From Mesaphorura yosii (taxonomy: Eukaryota; Arthropoda; Collembola; Poduromorpha; Tullbergiidae), in contig WIXG01000159.1 in assembly GCA_009869945.1 (NCBI GenBank), positions 106,685-170,684 on the forward strand: 64,000 nt of DNA. Reading direction: 5' to 3'. Of the stretch, positions 1-14,400 are shown piece by piece. The position numbers and the translations under genes were made by a program. Each line of letters starts with the position of its first letter. Within the stretch, counting starts at the first letter, position 1. The notes beneath the pieces are model-generated. The model was not told the DNA's origin, did no database searches, and saw only the letters and a list, made by a program, of their open reading frames with translations.

Positions 1-3000
1 TTGTTTTTGTTGATGTTTCGAATTTCAGCTCAGTGCAGCGTAGCGCAAAAACTTTAATCTTGAAAAATTATAATTAAACTCGTAAATCATTCATCTTCGG
101 TTCGCTTCCTCGCTGGCGCCCCTTTCTTTTTACCTGCCAAGCCTGCCCCCACCTCGATCCGTTGCTAAAGCTGGCGAACAGATTCACTATTCGCGAGCAA
201 CACCACGTGGCCGTGGCACACACGCTGATAATTTGGCAACATTAATTTAATGTGTCCATCTTGAAATCGCAATGAAGTTAATGCAATGTTTTGTTGCCTT
301 TGTTCAAAACTGAAAACAGATCTAATCATCGTTCCTGCACTGCACTCAAGTCCAAGACAGACTCAACTCTCATTACTCGCAAGTATTGGCAAAAATGCAT
401 CAAGTAAGGAAATAATTACGTAATAAATCCTCAAATCCTGGTTTTGGGCTTTTCTCGTGCCAGCGCAGCACAGAGAAATTATTTATTATCAACATTAATG
501 GCCGTGGCACTAATGATGATGATAATAATGATACATGATCCACCACCATTACATCAGCCATGCAGGTCCTTTTACTGAATCACACTTGATATCATCGGCC
601 TCATCTCGACGAGGAATTCCATCTTCACTTCACGGCCACGGTAATCAGAGATCATCATTACGGGTAACGCGTGGAATTAATTGACGTTCCTTTGAGCAAT
701 GGCGATAATTCGACCACAGTCCACGAAGATCTGGGGCTTTGATAGCACAGCACAAAGTAACAAGTTCAAGTGTACGTGTTACGTTTGCGCTTGGGCTTGC
801 GTTGGAAACATGAAGTTAAATGCCCTCTTGGGTTCCTTTAAATATATTTTCTTTTAAACTAAGCATAGGACAATGATTCCTTCGCAATGACGAATGACGA
901 TAATAGCCGCTGAAAGTGTAATGAAAGGAATTATAGCGTGTGCATGTGTGTGGGATAATTCTCTGACGAATGTGGCGATTAAGTTTTAATTGCATTTACC
1001 GTATAATTAACAACATTTTGCCGTTAACAGTTCGAGTGTAGTCGCAGTGCCAGTGCCGCCCGCGCCTGTATGCCGCGTATCATTGCAATTGCAATTGCAG
1101 GTGTGAGATTGTGAAGGGATTTAAAGTTGAACCCATTTTGAGCTTTCTAATAACGGCTTGCCTCACCTTGCAAAATGCACTGCTATTAAGAGCATAATGA
1201 CTTCCTCTCCTACTTGGCCTGACTCAACGTCTTGTAAGAAGTACGATTGAATTGATGATGGGTTCATGAACGACTAATAATACATTAATTAAAAACACCG
1301 TGTGTGATTTACTGCTGATTGCAATCTGCAAATGCTTTTAATGCATTTTCTACAGCCTCTCGCGTGCAACGTGCTCATCTTCGATGAAGAATGTTCCATT
1401 GTATTAAAGCAATTAATGATGTTCGACAAATTCGCACAAGTGCTGATTTTTTAAAATGAAATCGCCTCGTACAATGACAAGTAACACGTAACTGTTTTCA
1501 GTTTTCTTGTTTATGGCTTCGTTTCAACTTTGCACTTCATTTCAGCTCCCAGGCGCGAGAGTTCATATATGCGCCGCAAAGATTTCACAATTCGCAATTT
1601 GTTACACTTAAGCTTATCTCCGCTTCACATTTATTGCCTTGTTTTTAATTACGCTTTGTTCACACTTTATTTTCTTGTGATTGTGAGCTAATTGTCTCAC
1701 GGTTCATGCGAATGCGAGTGTACAGTAACAAACTATAAACGAAAGCCGACAATCATGAGTGCAATCAGTTTGGCATGATTTATTTATTGCATTGTCAATT
1801 TGTGCTGTGCCTAGGCTGCAGCCCTGCCAGATCTCCGTCTTTAACTCCGCTTCACTTCATGGCTTCACGTGTTCCCAGTTTGCCAGTGCGCTGCTCATCA
1901 CGAAATTAAATTTTTATAGCCGTTATCTGAGACGAGGATCAGCTTGTTAGTGAAAAAAAAGAGGCCGAGAACAGAAGCTCGCTCATTAACTTTTCTCTCC
2001 AAGCGCAGGAACCAAGCACCAATCACGTGTTATTGCTCGAGTTTCCTTCCAAATTTTATGCTGTCTCGGCCTCGGTTGGTTTTTCTTAAGATCGTAGTCG
2101 AGATCAGGGATCTTTTGGCGGATATTTATTTCCTTCCGTGAATAATATATCAAATTCCCAGCAGGAGGTCCTTTTCTCTCCCTGCGCTGTTGGGCTGCTT
2201 CAAGTTGCTCTCGCATTGTTAATTATTACGCGTGCTTATTCTATGATAGCACAAAGCTTGGCAAGCATGGTGATTAAATTCAGAGTAATAATGTAATGAT
2301 AATCAGAGTAATTTTATAAGAATCAGAATTATTTATTTGCTGAGCTGTCCTGACAAGCCACAACATTAAAACCGTGCTTCCGATTACACACAACTCACAC
2401 AAGCACTGGTGGCGATGAAATAAAAGCTCCCCGTCAGAACCGTGAGTACCAGGAATCAACAATCCACAGTTGCGTAATCTCAAATCTGCTAGTCGCCAGT
2501 CAGTGTCACTGACGGCACTACTGGTCTTAACGAATTAACGAACTTACCTGCAAGACTCGAATAATTATCATTCAACTGCAGCGTTTCGGTGACACGGACA
2601 AGACATAAAAGTCGTCCGCCCGTGTACGTCCTTTTAATTACGGTAGACATAATTGTTCAGGGTGAAAGCTGATGGTTGAAGCGGCTTTGCCTAAGGATTC
2701 TAAAACTAAAAACTCAGACGAAGACGACAGACGAGGCAAAAAGCAACGTTCATATTTTGGCAATACGATATGTGGTAAAAGGACGCTGCTTGCATGCATG
2801 TCGTGTTTCAGAACTTGCAGTTGAATTTTATCCGAGTGGTGGTCTTCGTCTTGGTGTGATGTTCATTTCAAGAATAATTACCATCACGTCAATTCCCATC
2901 TTCATCATTCGCGGCAGAGCACCTCTCCCGCTGTAATTATCTTTTTTGGATTTTCAACCAAATTTTTCACACTTCAACTACTCGCCACATCGCCAGCCCA

Positions 3001-6000
3001 ATCCCGACGTCCGAGATGAAGCCGCGGCTCTTGCCTCTCATCTCTCGTAAAAGAATTCATATTTCTGAAACGTAAAACGAACCTGAAATGAAACATTGCA
3101 TCACATCGTCCCATCCCGTATGCGCGTACCTGTAAATATTGATTTATTACTTTCTCTCACGCTACTTGCTTGCGCCCTGCGCTTTACAAAACACATTACA
3201 ACAACAGACACCAGCCACCAGCAGCAGCTTTTCGACATGGACAATATTATAATTCATAAAAAGGGCAATGCAGTGCGCCAACGCGAGGAGTGCATGAATT
3301 ATTGCACTTGTGTGTGTTCACATCACTGCAAACAATGGCCATACTTCACTCCCAAGACTCTGAACTGCTGAACTACACTTGGGAGACTGCAGTCACAGGC
3401 GCAAACTTGGTCTTGGAAATGGTAAAATAATTCATGCACAGTGCACCGTATTCTTGGCCTGACATGGCACATAATTCCTTGGTCTTTCATTAACTCAACT
3501 CTGGAAGTTAATATGGTTCACATTATGCCACTCCGCATTAGTGCACTATATATTACATGTTACATTGTTACGGGCCCTGAATATTATTAGTCTGCTCATG
3601 TTATTACCCCACTTTTTATTACAGCACCAACACCACGCCAAGCCCGTCAAAAGGAGATTAGTACAGAAAAATTGTTATTAAAGTTGCCGACGCCAGGCCA
3701 AAAACCAAAGGAACGATCACACAAGTACACACACAAAAAGTTGAAAATGGAAAAAGCTCATCAACTCAACATTAGTTGCTGCATTATTGTTATTATTATG
3801 ATACATTGAAACCTCACACCTTCCCACACCAGCCTGGTCCTGCACTGCACCTTTCGTCTCTTCCTCAGCTAGCTCCACATAACATTACGTTGTTGTTGCC
3901 ACGTTGAAAATTCATCAAATAAAATGTCAAATTAAAACAATGAACCGAGTTGCTCTCGCTCTGAGCTCTGGAATTATTTATCACGCCGCACTACCGCAGT
4001 GCATTGCAGCAGTGGCACTACTTGTATTACTTTTGGCGTTTGGCGGCGGCGGCGACGACGTAAATGCAAAGAGGGCAGGCATTAAATACTAACACTCATG
4101 GCACGTTGTATGTTTCCCTGTCATTTTAATGTCAGGAGCACGTCTAACAGTAGTAGTAACTGGCAACAGTCTCAATTTTGATGTATGTCTTTCCTAATTG
4201 CAACCGGATGCGTAAATAAAATGCGTATATGTAATTTTTGTATTTTTCGACACAGGCACGAATCTTTCTAAAGTGTAAACACTACGAATCACACCGTATT
4301 ATTTTAACCTAATGAATTCGGCGCCTGGGCTCGCGCGTCAAACTTTTTAATGTAAACTCACTGCTGAAATCCTGAAAAATTCAGAAAGAATCAGCGACTG
4401 TCTAATTTCCATGTGTAAAATGGTCATTAATACCTGAGACTTCGCCTAGGAGCTGAGATTCCTTCATAATTACATTAATTTTGAACTAAATGATAATTCT
4501 GGTTGCTGCTGGTTGGCAAAACACGAAAGAATTCACAAGATTCATTTCTTCTTCATTAACAGTTCCGTGCTGCTCCTGCTGCTCTGTGCTTTGTTACTGC
4601 TGGTGGTGGTTGGCGCTGATAATTACTGGTTATAGACTGCAACAAACTTCATTGCCAATTAAACGGTTGAACTTGAATCGTCTTTCTTCTTTTGGAATCA
4701 CCGCCGAATAATAAAATCAGAATCGGTTCATGTTCAGGCCATCATTATGCAAAAACAAAAAGTGGTTGAACGTTGAATTGAAAGGCAGGCATGCAATGCG
4801 ATCTGGTCTCGATTGATAGCTAAAGGTGTGAAGAGCGAACCAATGGCCCGGCCGGCAGTGGTCAGGTTGAATCCGATTCAATAGCACCTGTATTGCTCGA
4901 CAAAACTTGAATTCGTATCATTTTCTACCAAATGCCGTATAAATATGTAAATGTGCTACAAAGGAAACCGCAATCATAGTCGAACCGCTGCCCTGTTGTA
5001 CGGTTCAATTGAAGGCATCAATTTCATCGGTTAGCCAATAACCTTAATCGAGGCGATGAGCGGAGCGTGTGAATATTTCAAATCAATCCCTCTGCTTGTT
5101 GCTCCTTTGACGAAGTGCCGAATTGGAATTACAGACGATCATGATGATTGACCACTGAACATGCAAATCTAAATTAAGTTTTATTACACGCTCGACGCTC
5201 CGAACTGCCGCCTCGCTTTGCTTTGCTTAATTTACCGCCATGGTCATAATTTTGAACAACAGTCAAATTTATTGCTGTGACGTAGCCAATAGGCAATTGC
5301 CAATTCCAATTTGTAGCCTGCAATTATTCAGCGCAGGTGCAATGCAAGTGGCAACAACATTTATCGCTGCCAAAACCCAAATACGGCTGGGTTGCGCTAC
5401 GACTTGACTTCGGAATCCTGAGCCAGATCTTGATTAGATGGCGATTGCCGTAATGAATGTAATTGAAACCCTGCTGAGATTTGTGAAGATCAGCTTTATT
5501 AGCAAAAACGGTCAGGCCACAGAACAAAAGTTGGCAGTACAGGTTCGGCCGAGTTAATGATGATTTTCTTGGTTTCTGTAATAATATATTATTGACGAGT
5601 AGAAAATTACAACCAACCGTCTGAAATCAAAAATGGTTTAATAACAAAACTCAAACGCACAAAAGTCGGGATTCAGGCTCAAAAATGTGGTGTGAAGATA
5701 AATACGTGCAACGTGCCTAATAACCGGCTACAGCGTGTGTGATTTTGGTAAATGCCTGTACTTGCAACTTGTACTTGTCTTACTTGTGCCCTGTGTCGTG
5801 CGAGAGTTCATCCGATGCTTGCTGGCTTCAGCTTCGCCTTCTCAAAACTGGAGATAATTGCACATGTTTTGCACGGCTTAATGGCGGTTTCGTGACCAAC
5901 TTGTAAACTGTGCAGTGTAATACTAGTAATGCAATCCCACTATCCGTATTTACCATGATTAATAGCAACATTGTACTGCTGCCGTGCGTACATTACATGA

Positions 6001-7191
6001 TGCCTCCTGAAATCAAAGCCGGAGTAAGAGTAAAGGTCTCGCTCTTAGCATCGACAATCCAGTGAGCACTGAGGTATAGGCGTAGGCATTGTTCTTACTG
6101 GCCGCTAGTCCGCTTCTCACCATTTCATGACTCTGACTTATTATTATTACAACACGGTAAGGGCATCACGGTACAAGAGGCTTGAATTGATCGGAAGACT
6201 GACTACTTTTGCTTTCTACCGTATTCGCTTGTTCAACACGAATTGTCTCACCTTGCGTTTTCTTTCCATGATGCTTTCGTTGAATAGAAACTGGTTCGGC
6301 TCTCACGAGTGTAATTTTGTTCCATTTAACAATGTAATACGGTTCAATTCCAGGACCAACGCGTCGTGTTGCTGTTGCCGAAATTACACGTTTATTTCTT
6401 AGTGCTATCAAAAACCATGTATTTTACTGAAATCCATCATTTCTACACCTCGCATGCTGACGTTAAATACCTCACCACCAGATTTCAGCTCGAATACGTT
6501 CGCCTGGATGTGCCTGCCCTTCATTGCAAATTCATTTCATTCTCGGTCTAAATTGGATTGGAAGAATTTCAACGTACTTTGAGTGTTTCACCCTTTCAAA
6601 TTATTGCCTAACCTTTTGTGCGTGCAGTGCTTCGGTCGTTGGTGGACCCTTTTAATACTGCGATGTAGGCTGCCCTGCACCGTGATTTAGTTTCACACTT
6701 ATTTTTATGTTACACTTATTATTACACGGCGATTATTATTCCAATACTTTGTACTTGTAAAGACTGCGTCTTGTGTGCGGCATTCTTTTCATCTCATGTG
6801 TCGGCCTCATCATCACATTACACCACCACTTATTTTCTGGAATATGAAAACATGAAAACAAAACCAGGGAGAGCGTGCAGGCAGGGAGATCACCGTCGTA
6901 AATATGCTTCATGGGCCCACTAATCTGAATTTCAGCTAGGTGGTCATTTCAACAGAGCATTTATGTATGCATTTTATTTATTTAACATAACACAAAACGA
7001 AACACGGACCACAGAAAGAGTAATTTACTAATAAGTACTTTCTTGCCGCAGCATGCAGCACACGGAAGGATCATGCTCATGTCAAGGATCATCTTAGCGT
7101 CGAAATCTCTTGAAAATTATTGATGCTCTGATGCGGCCCGAAGGCGAGTTAAAATAAATTTCTCGAGAATGCTTTAAATTTTCGTCAACAT
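1..7191. other. Non-coding flank 3' of the T-box gene
   Basis: No reading frame here has a recognisable domain, convincing splice sites or coding-like codon use. The frames present are short and interrupted. The stretch is AT-rich with scattered homeodomain-type TAATTA words and simple runs of TAA/TGA. It contains six copies of the T-box core GGTGTGA (either strand) between 1100 and 5695, described separately. I infer a regulatory flank of the neighbouring developmental gene, but sequence alone cannot prove that. Confidence 0.6.
1100..5695. promoter_or_regulatory. Cluster of six T-box core motifs
   Basis: GGTGTGA occurs on the plus strand at 1100-1106, 2853-2859, 4825-4831 and 5689-5695. Its complement TCACACC occurs at 3814-3820 and 4289-4295. 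Three of these extend to the full half-site AGGTGTGA: 1099-1106, 3814-3821 (complement) and 4824-4831. A 7-mer should occur roughly 0.7 times by chance in 6 kb counting both strands. The cluster starts about 1.5 kb beyond the likely poly(A) signal of the T-box gene, so autoregulation or cross-regulation by a T-box paralogue is an inference. Binding is not shown. Confidence 0.3.
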
Positions 7192-7197
7192 TTTATT
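7192..7197 (-). terminator. Poly(A) signal for the T-box gene
   Basis: TTTATT on the plus strand reads AATAAA on the minus strand. It is the first canonical hexamer seen downstream of the stop codon at 7791 and implies a 3' UTR of about 0.6 kb. A further candidate lies at about 6972-6977. Confidence 0.45.
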
Positions 7198-7790
7198 GAT
7201 TTCATTCTTACGTCGCATAATTAACTTGCCTAATTATATATTCGTAGTTCAGAATGACTAAATAGGATGTAACGGTTTCGGAGAAGGAGAACATATTCTT
7301 AACCTTACAAAAATCTGTACCTTTGCATGGACGCTTTCACTACGCACGCAATGACAACGAACATTATCAACTATTCGATTAAGCTCCTCGCAATTTGACA
7401 CTCATACGACTTAAGAAGTTTAGATTCTATTCTTGTAAGGTTTAGGAAACCGATACACCGAAGGTGGCTCGTAACTAAAATTATTTGTGTATAATGCGAC
7501 TAAAATATGATTAACCCTAATTAGTAGCTACTGAATACTGCTTTGTCGCTAAACTAGTCAATATGATTGCTTACTCAAGGTTCATACACCCAAAAGGCCT
7601 TAAATGTTGTGTTTGCTACTAGAACTAAACAGGAACAAAGCAAATGAGCTGAATCGTGTTCAAATTTGTACAAAATACAACACAAAAAGTCTACACGAGC
7701 GATGATAGACTATGGACTTCTCTGAGCCTAAGATTGAACCGGATTGCATACGGAATGAATAAAAGACTTGCGACTTGTAGTGCTTTTATG

Positions 7791-8442
7791 TTACGATCGG
7801 TTATTACTGCTGCTACCACTGATTGATTCGTTCATCGTAGGAGAGGGGACAGAGCCCGCTGTGGGCGAGGTTGACGTCGACTTAGGTGTACTGCCACCGC
7901 TCGTGAGGGGCATCGGAGGCGGATACACACTATACCTTAACTGAGACAGGTTGGCGGCTTGCTGTTGCTGCTGCTTTTGTTGTTGCAACTGTTGCTGCTG
8001 AGCAATCAGGTGCTGCTGGAGTTGGGGATGAGGAGCGAAGAGACCCGGAGGAAGTTGAGATAAAGCTGACCACTGCGACCACAGGTGCGCTGGCATCGGG
8101 AGCGGAGAAGGTGACCCGCGGTTCGGATTCAGCGTAAAGAGCTGGGGTTGACTGGGTGAACCGGAGGACGCCATTGCGAGAAGGTGCTGGATTGAACCTG
8201 GCATCGGAGGCCCGGGCTGCTGGCCAGGCATTGTTGGCGATCCTCCGGCGTCGGAGGGAAACCCCGGCGAATGTGGACCGTTTCGTTGCTGTTGCAGCCA
8301 TTGCTGCTGCATCATTCGCGCTTTCTCGATTAGATTGTTGTTGTCCACGTCAGTGAAGTCGCCAAACAGCCGAAGAGGAGCGCCAGCAGCACTGGCACGG
8401 AACAAGTGGTGCTCAAAGGACATCATTGGCTCCATCGGATCC
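7791..8442 (-). CDS. mid: midline exon 7 (C-terminal region)
   Basis: The acceptor TTGCAG lies at 8448-8443, and the first base completes the Arg codon begun in exon 6. The exon encodes DPMEPMM, the PLRLF motif, several short poly-Gln tracts and a Ser/Thr/Pro-rich tail ending NNRS, with TAA at 7793-7791. The Gln-rich stretches are imperfect CAG/CAA repeats and could be length-polymorphic. This part probably acts in transcriptional regulation; that role is inferred from composition. Confidence 0.95.
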
Positions 8443-11400
8443 CTGCAATGAGAGAATATGCATATTGTGAGTTTCAAATGAAATGCCAGGAATATCACCT
8501 CTATGATTAGTCTGGATGAAAGTAAAAATTCAGAAGAGTGAAACGGCGCGCGGAAAGACTTATTCGAATAAAGCAAAGTATAGCTGGGAATTCGAATTCT
8601 GGATCCATGTTAACTTCCACCGAATAACAAAGCTATACTATTGTAATCCTCATGTCAATATTTGTATCAAACGAAAAGCTGGCCAGTTCCGCACAGTATT
8701 TACCCGCAAATGACAATTCGATCTATTCAATGCCTTAGATTTCCACAACATTAAACTAAGTTCAAAAGGCTCATATTTTGACAGTTTCGTATTGAAAAGA
8801 AAGACCGCGAACAATGCAGAATGGAGCTTGACATTTAAAGCGGTTCAAATACTAATTTTAGCTACGGCTACGACCACGGCATGGAAAATGAATTCATTGA
8901 TCGGATCAGTGGCAAAGGGTCTCTGCCAGAGAATGCAATGCAGTATGGCATGCGGGAAAAAAAGTATTAATTGAGTTAAACTGTGAAGGAGATAAAGAGG
9001 TGTGTCCAACCGGAGTAATATTACAAAAGGAAGGAAGCTCTGTCGATGTCGGTACCGCAGGTAAAATAGACTTAAAGGAACGCACCGAAAAGTCATAACA
9101 ATGTATATATGAGATCAGAGCAGGCACGATGATGAGGCTAATCTCAAAGGCAAAACCAGTCATGCGTGGACGGCCGGCCGGCCGTGGAAAGAAAACTTCG
9201 TATTCGTATTATTGTTTGGTGCTTCTGCTCTCTCGGCCTGCCATCGTAAAAAGGAGCCAGTCACGATTTGGTCTGACCGGGCCTTTCTAAACAACTTTGA
9301 TTTTATGAGACACAATTGTCCATCGCTAATAATAAAGTGATTACGCAATGCAAATATAGAATTAGTACAATTATAATTATTACAAGAAACCTGCGCTGTG
9401 TTGTGTAGAATGCTTTGCGCTACATAGACCATAAATTCTTATTTAAAATAATTATATCAGTTCCTCGACGGCTTGCCGCGTCCTTACTGCTTTATTGCCA
9501 CCGTGGCTTTTATGGCTTGCCTTGCTGTTTTGCTGACACGGACTCGCCAATTATAATTATGCTTACATCGTCTGCCATAAGATAAACTTGTATTTTGCTA
9601 TTTTGCTGCTCCAGTTGTACATGCACGAGGATCATTCTTGCTCCTGTTGATTGTAAATTGTATGAGCAGAAGGTACGACGATGTTACTCGACCCATTCGA
9701 CTTCCTGTGAAACCTAACACTTTGATTATAAGTGCATTATAATGCAATAATCACAAATTTGAAATTACAGTCGTCTCCCACTGCAATACGGCGAGCAGTA
9801 ATCATGTGAATCATGTTGCTCGTGTCTCCCTTCGCCTGTTCTTTTCGTGCCACGATATTGTTATTGTTCTAGCCCCTTCAGCCAATTAAATACCAAAAGT
9901 GCGGTACGCAGCTTCGGCTGTAGCTGTTAAGGAATCAATTGTTTCATGTACGGTGCACTAAATAATTTTCACCTCTTTTATGACGGCTTGGCTTGGCTCG
10001 TTCCTCAAGGGCACAAATTATATATTTCTACTCTGCACGAAAAGCTCATCATTCATGAGCCGTACGGAATGTTAGGTCTTCCGTAGCTGTGCCTCGACGT
10101 TTTGTTTTGTGTATTCACGAAACTGCTTTACTTAAGCACGCCACAGACTGAGCCGATTTCTTTTTGCAACAATTTCATGCTTTGTAGCGAACCTACCATT
10201 ATTTCACTTCTTAAATCATTCTCTCACCTTTCCAGCCGTCTACAGTTTGCAGTGCAACAATTTTATGACTTTCGGGCTACGCATAAACTTAAAAAAGTTT
10301 GAACTGCACTGCCTTGAACGTTCAAGTAGCACCGATCACGATGGCATGTTGGCTTTGCGGCTTACTTTTGTGAAAAAAGTTGGACAACTCAAGACAGACG
10401 CGGAGAAACATGTAATTCATCCTTCAAACAACATCATGCTAATAATTATTGGCATAAACTACAAACTACACGAAGGGCTCGGCTCGGGCTCCGTTTTTGC
10501 AAGGATTACATTACACATCGCCCATTAAGTAGACATGACGAAAAATTATAATAATAGTGATTGTAAACGTTTGGTCGTGTATGCACAGAGCATGCATGGT
10601 GCGAAAGGGAAAAGAATTTCATTACTTGTCCGCCCATTTTCTGTAACATTTTGACTCTTCTCGCGTCTTGACCAATGCACTGCACTGTGATCGTACGCAC
10701 AAAGTATTTTGTATGCTTACAAGAAGCTCTAAGCCAAGCACAGGCACGCATGAGCGAATTTTATGCAGTTCAAAGCAACAATGTTCAGTGCTTCAAGGGA
10801 CACTGATGAGTGACTACGGGAGTCGGGGCCTTAACACATTGCATTTGCAGCAGGAAGAATAAATTATGTTATAGTTTATAATTCATGCCTGCTGCATTCC
10901 GTCGTCATGAATTCCCTTCGACACCGGTAAGGGCAAAGGCACGGCACAGGCAATTGCCTCACTCTGAACGTAATGAAACACGAACAGTGTAAAAGATGGC
11001 GAGGTTTTCTTTTCGGTTCATAAAATATGCAATAAAACTTGCAACAATATTTTTGTTGTTGGAAGCTATAAAATTGTTGCTGTAGTCCTCCCGCTCGTAA
11101 ATTCGCCCTGGCTGAAGAAGCGTCAGGGCACGTCGGAACCGTTTCGCATTTCGCACGTTTTGCACGTGCTCCAAATCAATACTTCACATGAGAGTAAAAC
11201 TACAACTACGCGCGTAGCTTGAACACTTGTGGACAACAAATTGAAACTGCCGTGCAGGCATCGACAAGTCATTAATCCGTGTGAATGAGTAAATGGTGCC
11301 AGCTTTGAAACTCTGTATTGCGGCACTTGGTCGTAAACTGCTGACATTAAAGAAACAATGTGCAAATTTTAGCAAACACTTGAAAGTTTCCCTTCTCAGC

Positions 11401-14400
11401 TTCCACATGCCTATAAAATGTTACGATCAGCCGACAAGCACATTTTAAACCATTGAATTAATGCTAAAACATTTGGCACGGCACAAAAATGTCGGCTTTC
11501 TTTGTTAAAGCCGTAAACACAAATGTGCGAATTCGATGCACACAGCCAGGAGCTTCCTTCTCATTATTGCGTGTTTAAAATTAAGTCGAAGCAACAAAGT
11601 TTCATTTTTAGTGCGCTTGCACTCCTGAAACACGAATACGCTAACTTGCTAATAAAAAAGCTGCTGCCTGCCTATTTATTTTTGCAGACGGTGCAAAAAA
11701 TTCCGTCTCAATCCGCACCGTATTTTGAAGCTTTCCAGTTGAAATCGCATGCAACGAGACGGGACAAAGTATTTCAGTGAGTTTAGTGATGATAATCTTT
11801 GAGTCAGTATATTTTAAGAATTTCTAAATGAGAACGCCGGAATTCTTTCCAAGCGTGGCTGGTTTGACGTCGGACATGTACTCAACATTTCGTTCCGAAT
11901 ACATGCACAGATGATCCTGTCTCTTGTCGACGTCTGCGTACGCTTATGTATTAATGAATTATTTAAATGCGCGATATGGAACAGAGGAGATGAATGAGTG
12001 TGATGAAGTCGAGATGAAATGCCCGGAATTCGAAAGGGTTCACGAGGAATGAAACGAGGAGGGCGGTGCGACGACGGCGGCGGCGGTCGAGCTTTTGAAC
12101 CGAGAGGAACTCGACTTCATGCTTTGACATTTTAAATTTAGATCCAAGATTCCTTTGCAAGGCGTAATGATTTCGTACTCGTTGATTGGATAAAATACCC
12201 GGATGGCTTCAGGTCGTGTCTTCGTCTGAACTACTCAACTCTTTTCAAGCGAAAGACAAAAGATCAATATCGTCATCAAGTGAAACAAGAACATGAAATG
12301 TAGTAAGCGGAAAGAAAAGCAAGCCGGGTTCGGAGAGGAAGTTTGTGTCTATTGTCGCCCCCATATCGTTTGGGTTCTACGTACCTGTCAAAATCAGTGA
12401 GTCGTGAAGAGTCTCGGAATCCTTTGGCGAACGGGTTGCTGTCTATCTTTAACTTGGTTATCTGTGGAGGCAAAAGACAAATGCATGAGTATGTTGGATG
12501 TTTCAGTAATTAGCAGAGAATATAGGCATTAATAGATTACAGATCGCGGGCGCGCCATGGGTGGCCAATTTCTTGACTCAGAGCCTTCAACTTATATCCG
12601 CTCAGCGCTGCATATTTGCTATGCCATTTGCGTTGTCGCTAAAGCAGAAGTAGAAGCTCGGGCAACTTCATTATGCCGTTATTATGTAACTTAAGTCTTA
12701 CAAAAATGATAAATGACGGCCCGACGACTCGACACAAGAAGATGATTAGGATATTTTCCGCTAACGAAATCACAGTCGCACTCGCACTTGTTTCCTCATT
12801 ACAATATTTGTGTATTAATCACAGTAATTGAGTATTTAGGTCACAACTGTCATACAGCTACTTAACGTACAGTTTAGTAATGTAATTTACGTACGGGCAT
12901 AGGCAAGCGTATTTGAAGATGTTAAATGTCCAAAACTAAAACCCTTTATAGCCGCAGTCGTATTTGTTGGTTGCCCTGCCATAATAATAAAATGAAGACG
13001 GAAAGAAGCAGCGGTACAGTTTCTGCGTCTGGTTATGATCAATTAACTTGTCAACATCTTTGTCCTTTCAGTACCATGGCGCTATAAAGTTGTATAGTTG
13101 CTTACTAAATCTTACTTGCGCTGGGTTTATATTTTTACGACTGTATGGCCACTTCCACTTATGCTTTATGCGTTAGTTGTTAGTTATTGCTGATTGATTG
13201 GCTCATACTTTGTAGATTTTATTAGCTCTGCCAGGATGCTGAAGCCTTCATTGAGCTGGGTGAGTGCTGGCATAACTGCTCATAAACCCCAAACAAACAA
13301 AACAAAGTCTCTGAATATGCAAGTAGTAAGTGAAAAGGGATAAACATTGTCACTGTTGTGTCGTGTCCGACCTTTCACTATTCAGGTCTGAATGTCTTTA
13401 GTGGTACCATAAAACTCCACTTAGGTACTTACTAGTAGTAATAGCAATGCAGCTGTTTTTGTAGATTAGCTTAATTTAAATTAGTTTATACGTTTATGGT
13501 CATGATTTGTGTATTTTTGGTTTTCATTGGCCACCCATCATAAACCTGGAAATAAAACACGAGGCCATACGACACCGACAGCGTATACGAACTAAAGGAG
13601 GTACTTTTCTCTCCATTGCGTGAAGCGTGAGGAATTTCTGAGCCTGAACGTCAGTGCCGCCGTGCCAAGCCAGTACGAAGCAAGTAAAAGCAGGAGCTCG
13701 CGCGCAGAGCGCAGTTGCAAGACTTACCAATTGATTTTGGTATGCTGTAACAGCCGTGAAAACGGTTTCGGAAAAAATGTATGTGCCTAAATCACGAAAT
13801 AAACAAAAGATTAGATTTTAGCTTTAAGAACATAATTTCACCAATAGCATAGTCTTTTTTGTCTCCTTTGTCCCGAATACCAAACTTTTAATTTTTTTAG
13901 AACTATGACCGACCTCACCGCTGCTCCCACCGGGAGCCAGAGAATCTTCCGAAGAAAATTCCCCAAATTCTGTCTGTTTTTGTATCAATATCACCGCAAA
14001 AACCTTATGTCCTCATTCGACACCTGCTCTCACCAGTGGCCAGAATTACCCTTACTGAGTAGACTTACCCGTTGTAAAACTTGCGCATTCCTCACGTTGC
14101 TATATAATGAAAATTGAGTTTTCCTTGCACATGACAATTAAACAACCGTGTCAAGTTTCACAGCCAACTAATCCTTAATTAACTAATAATACAATTAAAA
14201 CTTCTCACCTTTCATGTTCGCCGGTGCCAATCGGTAACTGTGTCCCTTTGGGAACAATTTTACCTCCATCACGTATGGAGGTAGTGACGCTGCTCGCCAC
14301 ATCTTTAGTTACACTTACTACGAACACCAATTAAGTAAACATCTGATCCCAGTTAGTTTAAGTGGACTTCTCTTTAAACGGAGATGAAGACAAATGTTAA

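Noticed and set aside
3306-3322. ATTGCACTTGTG resembling the miR-92 mature start
   Set aside because: The match covers only about 12 nt and diverges afterwards; no complementary arm for a hairpin was seen.
7930-8356. Open frames of 66-123 codons overlapping midline exon 7 on both strands
   Set aside because: They are shadows of the Gln-rich coding exon; the midline frame is fixed by homology and splice phase.
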